From Candidatus Hodarchaeota archaeon (GTDB taxonomy: Archaea > Asgardarchaeota > Heimdallarchaeia > Hodarchaeales > Hodarchaeaceae), in assembly GCA_030589605.1 (NCBI GenBank), contig JAUUVJ010000096.1, positions 1 through 10,856 on the forward strand: DNA of 10,856 nucleotides. The letters run 5' to 3'. Under the pieces are notes generated by a model. That model saw only the letters and a list, made by a program, of their open reading frames with translations, searched no databases and was not told the origin of the DNA. This document shows positions 1-5,210 of the stretch, in pieces. The translations under genes and the position numbers were made by a program. Position 1 is the first letter of the stretch. Every line of letters starts with the position of its first letter.

Positions 1-188
1 AATTTCCAAATCATATTACTGATGCTCAAGCGGAGGATTATGCTGATAAATTATCCAAACAAACAATGGAGTCTGGGTTCCCAGTTAAATACATGCCTAC
101 GTCCGCTAAATCAGGTTTGAATGTTTCATCCGCTTTCGATATGTTAGGCAACGTTTATTTGGATTATATTGAATCACGAGCACCATAA
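1..188 (+). CDS. Small Ras/Rab-type GTPase, C-terminal fragment
   Basis: This is the last 61 codons of a gene that begins before the window (frame starts at base 3, TAA at 186-188). The translation contains PTSAKSGLNVSSAF, which matches the G5 motif of Ras-superfamily GTPases (T/S-S-A-K-x-G-x-N-V-x-x-A-F); SAK contacts the guanine base. The final helix, MLGNVYLDYIE, fits alpha-5 of the fold. The G1-G4 motifs lie outside the window, so activity and subfamily cannot be judged. The protein ends in SRAP, with no CaaX or other C-terminal cysteine for prenylation, so it is not lipid-anchored by that route. Expanded families of such GTPases are typical of Asgard archaea. The gene converges on a helical-repeat gene and lies near a Roadblock gene, whose products often partner small GTPases. 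Confidence 0.88.
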   Translation, partial: FPNHITDAQAEDYADKLSKQTMESGFPVKYMPTSAKSGLNVSSAFDMLGNVYLDYIESRAP

Positions 189-193
189 TTGTA

Positions 194-233
194 TTTTCCC
201 TCCTCCTTTTTTTCCTTTGTTTTGATTTTTTTT
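194..233 (+). terminator. Pyrimidine-rich terminator after the GTPase gene
   Basis: A C/T-rich tract starts a few bases after the GTPase stop codon and contains runs of seven T (207-213) and eight T (226-233). Poly-T tracts without a strong hairpin are the usual intrinsic termination signal in archaea. Confidence 0.6.
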
Positions 234-334
234 ACTCGCTATTCTAAACTTTTTAAGTTCAATTCAGCAAAATTAGGTATAATCAAGCATTCTAATTTTA
301 AAATGAGTTTATACTAACTATTTATTTTTTGTTT

Positions 335-367
335 GAATAAAGAAGAAAAAGAAAGGAAAGAAATATT
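335..367 (-). terminator. Pyrimidine-rich terminator for the 369-1064 gene
   Basis: On the minus strand the bases directly after the stop codon at 369 form a nearly unbroken C/T tract with several T runs (a purine tract on the plus strand). It mirrors the tract after the GTPase gene, so the two convergent genes each have their own stop signal. Confidence 0.5.
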
Positions 368-368
368 T

Positions 369-1064
369 TTAAAATATAATATCATCAATAGATCTTATTA
401 TTTTTGCTCCAAGAATCATAGGGATGGTTGTTTGTCCCATTAATAACAAAATATAGCGTTCTTTTACGTAACCAGCATAACCTTTCGTCAAATAAGAAAT
501 CGTATCAACTTCTGACTCATCCATTGCAAACCAAATTGCTATTCTTTTTTTCTTGAATAATCCTCCCTTTTCAGCCATTATATCAACTGGACTTGCTTCA
601 GATTCAATTGCTCGAACATTTTCTTTTATTTTAAATCCTGCTTCTTTAAATCGTGCGAATAATGCTGTTTTGAGAATATTTGCTTTTATTTCTCCAGCTT
701 TTCTTAGGTATTTTTCACTTTCGAATTGTTGTCCTAGACGATCAAAAGAGCTAGATAATTTTCTATACACTCTGAATAAAATATCATCTGGAGAAGTTTC
801 TGTCATTGATTCGTAAGTTTCTAATTGAGTCATTGACATTAATAAATGACTTAATGCTTCTTGATCCTTTTGTTGTAATATTTTTGTGTCACCTAGACCT
901 TCTTGAATCTCAGCTTCTAATGTTAACTTATCAGTTTGAGAGAGATCGTCTGGTGGTTGAGTTTGAAGACTATTGAGAGCATTATTGAGAATTTCAGCAG
1001 CTTTTTCGCTATTTTTCTGGAGAATCAGTGTTTTTGCTTCTTTTAAAGCTTGACTTAAATCCAT
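369..1064 (-). CDS. Helical-repeat (TPR-like) protein with a possible degenerate nuclease-fold C-terminal domain
   Basis: The 231-residue soluble protein has no signal peptide or membrane segment. Residues 1-130 are amphipathic helices spaced like tetratricopeptide repeats (for example SEKAAEILNNAL at 19-30 and FESEKYLRKAGEIKANIL at 114-131), suggesting a protein-binding solenoid. Residues 131-231 look different: helix (FARFKEAGFKI), strand, PVDIMAEKGG with D161, a strand KKKRIAIWF (171-179), helix, and a hydrophobic strand. That order recalls the PD-(D/E)XK restriction-endonuclease-like fold, but the expected E-x-K is replaced by I-W-F, so catalysis is unlikely. The start ATG is preceded by GAAGGA about 7 bases upstream. 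It lies downstream of the Roadblock gene on the same strand, 286 bp away, with its own TATA-like box. The TPR call is moderate; the nuclease-fold call is tentative. Function is unknown. Confidence 0.75.
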   Translation of the reverse strand: MDLSQALKEAKTLILQKNSEKAAEILNNALNSLQTQPPDDLSQTDKLTLEAEIQEGLGDTKILQQKDQEALSHLLMSMTQLETYESMTETSPDDILFRVYRKLSSSFDRLGQQFESEKYLRKAGEIKANILKTALFARFKEAGFKIKENVRAIESEASPVDIMAEKGGLFKKKRIAIWFAMDESEVDTISYLTKGYAGYVKERYILLLMGQTTIPMILGAKIIRSIDDIIF

Positions 1065-1115
1065 AATTCATTCCTTCAATGATTAATAGATTTTAATGTT
1101 ATATTATTGGTTTTG

Positions 1116-1125
1116 TTTTTATATA
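1116..1125 (-). promoter_or_regulatory. TATA box for the 369-1064 gene
   Basis: The minus strand reads TATATAAAAA here, matching the archaeal TATA consensus. It is about 55 bases before the ATG at 1064, so a start site about 25 bases downstream would leave a leader of roughly 30 bases carrying the GAAGGA ribosome binding site. A second AT-box (ATATAAAAC, near 1131-1139) just upstream is an alternative. Confidence 0.5.
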
Positions 1126-1283
1126 CTATGTTTTATATGCTGGTCTTTCATGTTTTTGGTATATATTAAATTTTTTATTTTTGTTCTCTGATTAGCAAAA
1201 AAGCTGAATTCGGTCTAAATTATAAATCCCAACTATCTACAACTTTATTGTATATTTAATAATATTTAATGTAGATACTAGGT

Positions 1284-1299
1284 TTAAAAAAAAGAGAAA
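1284..1299 (-). terminator. Poly-T terminator after the Roadblock gene
   Basis: The minus strand reads CTTTCTCTTTTTTTTAAA about 50 bases after the Roadblock stop codon. The eight-T run is preceded by a pyrimidine-rich stretch, as expected for an archaeal intrinsic terminator. Confidence 0.5.
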
Positions 1300-1350
1300 G
1301 ATTTGTGATTTTGTAGGCTAGAGACTATTTCTACCTATCAAGTGAGAAAA

Positions 1351-2091
1351 TTAATGTGAAATTATTCTTGAAATCTTCGTTAAATAATCCTCAACACTCG
1401 ACTTAGGCTTTAATGAAACCATTAAAATACGATCAGCATCTAACGAGTAAAGGAGGATCATATTGCTTTTTCCTGTGACTGCAATTGATTGCATTTGATT
1501 TGACTGTGTAGTGTCACCTAAAATACGAGTTGGTAAACTAAGAGCCGAGGCAACAGCAGCCAATTGTGCTGCATCAACATCTAAACTAGAAAGAAGATCA
1601 CTTAGCGGAATACCTGCTGTTGACAGTACTAGTATTGCTGTAGCTTCGGGAATAGCTCTTTGTAATTTTTCGATTAGACTATCTTCAATATCTAACGTCT
1701 TTACTATCGCGTTAATTCGCTCTGCTGCATCTCTCAAATTTTTAGATATTGTTTCTAGTGGAGGTCTTTTTTCAAAGGATGTTTTCGGAAGATTAATAGT
1801 TGTAATTAATACTGTATCAGTAGATTTTGTAGCTACAATTATAGATCGTTCTTGGAATACAACGTATTCACATACTCCATCCATATAAGTAGTTTCCAAA
1901 AAATTATTAGATATTGCTAAAGCACTAGATACAGCTGCTGGTACAATATATAAATCATCGTTTGGTTCTTTTTCACGACTTTTCCCATATATTGGTGATC
2001 CATCGACTGTAGAAACAATAATTTGTGAAATATTCTGATCGTTAAACAGTTCTTCAACTATTTTTGTAAGCGCAGGGATTTTTTTCAACAA
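1351..2091 (-). CDS. Tandem Roadblock/LC7 domain protein
   Basis: The 246-residue protein holds two Roadblock/LC7 (MglB/LAMTOR-like) domains. Domain 1 (about 1-105) has helix ALTKIVEELF, strand ISQIIVSTVDGSPIYG, a long helix (51-66), then strands CEYVVF, SIIVAT and VLITTIN. Domain 2 (about 136-246) repeats the order: IEKLQRAIPEA, AILVLSTAGIPL, helix AAQLAAVASAL, strands QSIAVT, MILLYS and RILMVSL, and a closing helix. Roadblock domains normally dimerise and act as scaffolds, GAPs or exchange platforms for small GTPases; here the dimer seems to be built into one chain. An in-frame TAG lies immediately before the TTG at 2091 and the first ATG codon is residue 70, inside domain 1, so a non-ATG start is forced: TTG at 2091 or the adjacent TTG at 2088. 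A partner GTPase is encoded at the left edge, on the other strand. GTPase partnership is inferred. Confidence 0.85.
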   Translation of the reverse strand: MLKKIPALTKIVEELFNDQNISQIIVSTVDGSPIYGKSREKEPNDDLYIVPAAVSSALAISNNFLETTYMDGVCEYVVFQERSIIVATKSTDTVLITTINLPKTSFEKRPPLETISKNLRDAAERINAIVKTLDIEDSLIEKLQRAIPEATAILVLSTAGIPLSDLLSSLDVDAAQLAAVASALSLPTRILGDTTQSNQMQSIAVTGKSNMILLYSLDADRILMVSLKPKSSVEDYLTKISRIISH

Positions 2092-2094
2092 CTA

Positions 2095-2100
2095 CCACCT
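2095..2100 (-). promoter_or_regulatory. Ribosome binding site deciding the TTG start of the Roadblock gene
   Basis: The minus strand reads AGGTGG, followed by TAG and two TTG codons. AGGTG pairs with the archaeal 16S 3' end. It is only 3-4 bases from the TTG at 2091 and 6-7 from the TTG at 2088, so 2088 is the better-spaced start. The TAG between them rules out any upstream extension. Confidence 0.6.
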
Positions 2101-2282
2101 TTTTATGCGTTAATAAAGGGTCATAATAACTGATTCTTCTATACATTTTTATTTCAAAATCAAGTTATTTGTATATTAAAAAACTAAGGAGTATAAAAAG
2201 AAATCTTAATCAAAAATTATAGAACTTAAATCTTCATTAGAGAAAACTAATACTTTGAAAAAAGGAAAACTAATTGCAAAAT

Positions 2283-2316
2283 AAAAAAAATCGTCGCTGA
2301 GAGTTCCCCAGAGACG
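2283..2316 (-). terminator. Hairpin plus T8 terminator
   Basis: On the minus strand a hairpin (four plus three base pairs around one mismatch, nine-base loop) is followed two bases later by eight T residues. It would end either the candidate RNA or gap readthrough before the Roadblock promoter. Confidence 0.5.
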
Positions 2317-2461
2317 TTAAACGCTTGTGGATGGTTAGTAAGGCCTTGTATTCCTGGGTATGACTCAATGAATCAGGAATGAGTTGTTTTTATTATGTGT
2401 AATAAAAACCTAAATCTCACGGAACGGTTAAAGATTTATGAAATTTAAAAAGATGGCCTTT
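2283..2461 (-). ncRNA. Candidate structured non-coding RNA of unknown family
   Basis: This part of the 507-bp gap between gap and the Roadblock gene is visibly richer in G/C than its surroundings and carries nested perfect stems. AAGGCC (2340-2345) pairs with GGCCTT (2455-2460). Inside, ATTCCTG/CAGGAAT (2350-2356/2374-2380), GTTTTTATTA/TAATAAAAAC (2386-2395/2400-2409, 4-base loop) and TAAATCT/AGATTTA (2411-2417/2432-2438) follow one another. A further hairpin CGTC-G-CTG/CAG-A-GACG (2292-2299/2309-2316) sits directly before a minus-strand T8 (2283-2290). A TATA-like TTTTATTAAA lies about 25 bases upstream of the closing stem. Together these suggest a minus-strand RNA of about 180 bases with a cloverleaf-like core. 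It lacks tRNA T-loop, RNase P CR-I/CR-V and SRP helix-8 motifs. It could instead be the long 3' UTR of gap or the leader of the Roadblock gene. Confidence 0.42.
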
Positions 2462-2480
2462 TATGAAGATTAAGTCCTAT

Positions 2481-2490
2481 TTTAATAAAA
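2481..2490 (-). promoter_or_regulatory. TATA-like box of the candidate RNA
   Basis: The minus strand reads TTTTATTAAA, centred about 25 bases before the closing stem of the candidate RNA, the normal archaeal TATA-to-start distance. The region is AT-rich, so a chance match is possible. Confidence 0.3.
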
Positions 2491-2550
2491 CCTTGATATT
2501 ACACATAAAATAAGAGAAAATAGTAGGAATCTTCTGAATTGAAGCTGAAC

Positions 2551-2564
2551 AATAAAAAGAAGGA
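2551..2564 (-). terminator. Pyrimidine tract after gap
   Basis: The minus strand reads TCCTTCTTTTTATT about 35 bases after the gap stop codon. It is a weak poly-T terminator candidate; if it works, the RNA at 2283-2461 would need its own promoter. Confidence 0.35.
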
Positions 2565-2598
2565 ATAGGAAGAAAATTTAGATGGGTTATCTATTTTC

Positions 2599-3696
2599 CT
2601 AGGTTTCTTCAGTCATTTCCTGTTTTGAATCCTTTGCACTACCTAATAAGGTCCCAGTATATGACCCTTTTTTATAAATGTTTAAACCTTTGTCGGTTTT
2701 TTCCACAGCTTTCATTGCATCAGTTTCCATTTCGAGCATTGCTCTAATTACATCTACATTTTCTGGAATAGGAATCGATTCCATATGTACATCGATTATC
2801 AAATAGAGATTACCTCGTGAATCAAGATTGAGAGGTTCCTCCCAAATAAAAACTTCAGGCCTATCGTAACGAGGTCTACCTAAGTCTCTATAGTATTCAA
2901 CAAGCTGAGCTGAATCGAAAAGACCTTGTTTTCCAGGTTCAATTAGAATTCTAGGCGTTCTTTTGAACAAACTCACGACATCTTCTTTCGAAGGTTTTTG
3001 ATTCAATGTGATTTTCATCATATGTACATGTGATAAGGTCCAACTACCTGCTATTGCTAATGAATGAATTTTATCTTCTAATTGAGGTATTATAGTTACC
3101 AAATCAGGACCATGATGAGATACGCCTAATACTGGAGTTATTGCATTGATTGGACCACGATTTGTACGTGAAGGGTCACCTGCTCTTCGTGCTAGCGCTA
3201 TAAAAGCTTCTGAAACACCATACTCTTGTGCAAGAGTAGATATAACTCTTGTAAGAGCAGTGGTATTACAAGAAACCACCCTTGTCTGATCAACACCAAT
3301 ATGAGTCGAGTAATTTCCGAAAGTGCTGAAGCTCCGTCCTGTTAAAGAATGCTTCTCTCCGCCCTGAACAATGATTTTTAAATTTGATTCTTTATATAGC
3401 GGAAAATTCTTTGCTGGAACTCCTGATGGTGTACAATCTATTACAACGTCAATCTTTTTGACTAAATCATCAAGGTATCCTACAACGTCATAACCAGCTT
3501 CTCTCATGCTTGGTTCGAAATCTGGTACACTACAATAAATAGGGTACTTACGTTCTTTAGCTATTCGTAATCTGACATCAGAGATAATATCCGCAATGCC
3601 TACAAGAGTCATATCAGGCTGAGCTGCTACAGCATCTGCAACACGTTTTCCGATAATTCCATATCCTACAACTCCGACTTTTGCATTCTTTGTCAT
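2599..3696 (-). CDS. gap: Archaeal type II glyceraldehyde-3-phosphate dehydrogenase, phosphorylating (NAD(P)-dependent)
   Basis: This cytosolic enzyme interconverts glyceraldehyde 3-phosphate and 1,3-bisphosphoglycerate in glycolysis or gluconeogenesis. The Rossmann motif GYGIIGKRVADAV is at 11-23. The catalytic loop VVSCNTT at 140-146 gives C143 as nucleophile. Family blocks QGGEKH (111-116), RRAGDPSRTNRGPINAI, HHGPD, and SHVHMM are all present, as in archaeal GAPDH and unlike the bacterial/eukaryotic type. At 365 residues it is about 25 longer than usual; the excess is a polar C-terminal tail after TDKGLNIYKKGSY. At the end of the second Rossmann strand (LVGIAD) stands D36 where many archaeal homologues have K or T, which could favour NAD+ over NADP+ (inference). 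The ATG is preceded by GGGGTGA at good spacing. It overlaps the upstream winged-helix gene as ATGA, so the two are very likely co-transcribed and translationally coupled. Confidence 0.95.
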   Translation of the reverse strand: MTKNAKVGVVGYGIIGKRVADAVAAQPDMTLVGIADIISDVRLRIAKERKYPIYCSVPDFEPSMREAGYDVVGYLDDLVKKIDVVIDCTPSGVPAKNFPLYKESNLKIIVQGGEKHSLTGRSFSTFGNYSTHIGVDQTRVVSCNTTALTRVISTLAQEYGVSEAFIALARRAGDPSRTNRGPINAITPVLGVSHHGPDLVTIIPQLEDKIHSLAIAGSWTLSHVHMMKITLNQKPSKEDVVSLFKRTPRILIEPGKQGLFDSAQLVEYYRDLGRPRYDRPEVFIWEEPLNLDSRGNLYLIIDVHMESIPIPENVDVIRAMLEMETDAMKAVEKTDKGLNIYKKGSYTGTLLGSAKDSKQEMTEET

Positions 3697-4040
3697 ATTT
3701 TATTCACCCCTTTTTGTAGTTCTGTCAGAATCTTAGAACCTTTATCAGTTAAATAGAACATTCTTAACACATTTTGACCAGCGATTTCTACATTCGTTTG
3801 TCCTAAATAATCAAGTATTTTTCGGACAATAGCCATGTCATGAGCAATTAAATCCTTAGCTTCTAACCAACCAATGGATAATAGTGTCTTTTCAATCGTT
3901 AATTGCGTTTTTTCAATAATTTTCTTATACGGTACCCCCCGAATTCCTGCAATTGAATGGTAACCTCTGAAATATTCTGCTGGTTCTGCTAATGCTAAAA
4001 TTACTTTTTTTTGATCACTATTTAATTCATCAATTATCAT
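3693..4040 (-). CDS. Small winged-helix DNA-binding protein, coupled to gap
   Basis: The 115-residue protein has the order of a winged-helix regulator: helix 1 (SDQKKVILALAEP), a linker, the helix-turn-helix VPYKKIIEKTQLTIEKTLLSI (36-56), WLEAKDLIAH as the end of the recognition region, then a two-stranded wing VEIAGQNVLRMFYLT, and a C-terminal helix. The family is not recognised by name. It is a paralogue of the next gene upstream (36 of 63 residues identical by hand count over 36-98). GAGGAGA lies about 9 bases before the ATG. Its stop codon overlaps the gap start by 4 bases, so it probably belongs to the gap operon and is a candidate local regulator. An inverted repeat in its leader may be its own operator. 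DNA binding and targets are inferred. Confidence 0.78.
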   Translation of the reverse strand: MIIDELNSDQKKVILALAEPAEYFRGYHSIAGIRGVPYKKIIEKTQLTIEKTLLSIGWLEAKDLIAHDMAIVRKILDYLGQTNVEIAGQNVLRMFYLTDKGSKILTELQKGVNKI

Positions 4041-4050
4041 GATTTGTTTC

Positions 4051-4067
4051 TCCTCAATATTTGAGGA
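4051..4067 (-). promoter_or_regulatory. Inverted repeat over the ribosome binding site of the winged-helix/gap operon
   Basis: TCCTCAA-TAT-TTGAGGA is a perfect 7-bp inverted repeat with a 3-base centre, 11 bases before the ATG at 4040. One arm contains the GAGGA of the ribosome binding site. It also falls just downstream of the transcription start predicted from a TATA-like box at 4092-4101. It could be an operator for the encoded winged-helix dimer, or an RNA hairpin hiding the ribosome binding site. Confidence 0.5.
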
Positions 4068-4091
4068 ATAGGTGAACTATCTATCTTTAAC

Positions 4092-4101
4092 CTTTTTATC
4101 C
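4092..4101 (-). promoter_or_regulatory. TATA-like box of the winged-helix/gap operon
   Basis: The minus strand reads GGATAAAAAG. A start about 25 bases downstream falls near 4071, right at the inverted repeat. The match to the TATA consensus is only fair, and CTTATATGTG further upstream (near 4141-4150) is an alternative. Confidence 0.35.
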
Positions 4102-4274
4102 TGATCCCAATATCCTAAAACTTGTACTAAAAGCTTTGCCCACATATAAGACAGGGGTATTAGAATCAATAGTAATAAATAACTTTAATCTATAAAAAAC
4201 TTCAATTAAGTGGTAAAACTCTTTCGTGATTATCAATAACCTTTGATTAAATATAGACTGAATAATGGTTCTTT

Positions 4275-4580
4275 TTACATTGAATCTTTTGCATTCTGCG
4301 TTAATGTGAACAGTCTGACTATCTTTTGTCCTGCTATTTCAACACTTGTTCTTCCTAAATAATCAACCATTTGTCTTTGAACAGCACACTGATGTGTAAC
4401 AAGATCTTTTGCTTCCAAACTACCTAGAGATAATAGAGTTTTTTCAAGAGAAAGATTTGAAGCCTTCATGATTTCTTTGTAAGGGAGACCAATAATTCCG
4501 TCTTCACTCCTCACAATGTAATGAGATGGATTTTTCAGTGCATCAATAATTCGTCGTTGATCATCACTCAATTCAATCAT
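4275..4580 (-). CDS. Small winged-helix DNA-binding protein, paralogue of the 3693-4040 product
   Basis: The 101-residue protein repeats the neighbour's architecture: helix 1 (SDDQRRIIDALKNPSHY), helix-turn-helix LPYKEIMKASNLSLEKTLLSL (32-52), SLEAKDLVTHQ, and wing VEIAGQKIVRLFTLT (80-94). The most conserved stretches are LEAKDL, DYLG and VEIAGQ; the residues around the recognition helix also stay similar, so target sites may be related. It lacks the neighbour's last C-terminal helix (ends QNAKDSM). The gap to the neighbour is 234 bp, so separate transcription is likely. Its ribosome binding site (AGGA, about 11 bases before the ATG) is weaker, and no comparable inverted repeat is present in its leader. 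It looks like a local tandem duplication; function is otherwise unknown. Confidence 0.75.
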   Translation of the reverse strand: MIELSDDQRRIIDALKNPSHYIVRSEDGIIGLPYKEIMKASNLSLEKTLLSLGSLEAKDLVTHQCAVQRQMVDYLGRTSVEIAGQKIVRLFTLTQNAKDSM

Positions 4581-5210
4581 TTGGATTTATTCCTGTTTTA
4601 CTTATTGTAAATACCAAAAACCCTTCAATATTAGTAGAATATTTTTTAAAATATAAAATTATCTATAGAATAAGGAATAATGTCTAATCAACGACTGACC
4701 CCTATGAAGCATACATCCTTGCAGAAACTTCTTTTAGATTCATGATCCTCAATATCAAGAAGAAAAAAGGAAGATTTAGTTCAGTCAGCTCCATTTCATA
4801 CAAAAACATTCTTATTTATACATTAATTTCTAATCATTATCGGAATTAATCTGAAGACTCATTAGTGATTGGTTTTTCGAAAGAATGATCTCTAAATTCC
4901 TTAAAAAAGAAAAACTAAGAGAAATATTATTTCCAAACTTATCAAAAGTCAAGCTCAAATTCTTTTTAACTGATTCTAGTTCAGTATAATCTCCTTAATA
5001 ATCATTTATTACTCTAAAAAAGTTTAAATTAAGACAAAATCTTGTATTCGTGCTATTTTTAACTCCAATCCTTCTATAAGGTCATTAAGAATAAAGCGTT
5101 ACTTTATATAAACAAATAATCTGAATATTCTCTGAATCAATAAACAAAGTATTACAGAAATATTTCCTTATTTCCAACTTAAGAGTCCCTCAAGTAGTTG
5201 GTAATGAATA
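4581..5210. other. 630-bp non-coding stretch between divergent genes
   Basis: The stretch separates the second winged-helix gene (-) from the RtcB-like gene (+), so it must hold both promoters. It is strongly AT-rich. I found no ORF with a ribosome binding site, no long repeat and no tRNA-like fold. Apart from the TATA box at 5103-5112 and a weak TTTTATAT box on the minus strand near 4651-4658, nothing is recognised. Confidence 0.6.
5103..5112 (+). promoter_or_regulatory. TATA box of the RtcB-like gene
   Basis: TTTATATAAA is a near-ideal archaeal TATA box. A start about 25 bases downstream would lie near 5133, giving a leader of about 80 bases before the ATG at 5211. Confidence 0.55.

Noticed and set aside
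553..816. Plus-strand open frame of 87 codons
   Set aside because: It is antisense to the helical-repeat gene, has no ribosome binding site and no recognisable motif.
1511..1888. Plus-strand open frame of 125 codons
   Set aside because: It is a mirror of the Roadblock coding region, whose domain structure is convincing on the minus strand.
2291..2345. Thiamine-pyrophosphate riboswitch suggested by GCTGAGAG
   Set aside because: Only the CTGAGA element is present; the paired GGGG and the GATCTGG-type arm are missing and no thiamine gene is adjacent.
2340..2460. tRNA reading of the cloverleaf-like stems
   Set aside because: Stem lengths are wrong and there is no GGTTCGA-type T-loop or D-loop GG; the fold is not a tRNA.
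2393..2508. TTATGTGTAA / TTACACATAA inverted copies as ends of a small mobile element
   Set aside because: The first copy is part of a local hairpin; there are no target-site duplications and no transposase.
4742..4849. Possible 35-codon plus-strand ORF in the non-coding stretch
   Set aside because: There is no ribosome binding site or promoter, and the Lys/Ser/Ile-rich composition is what random AT-rich DNA would give.
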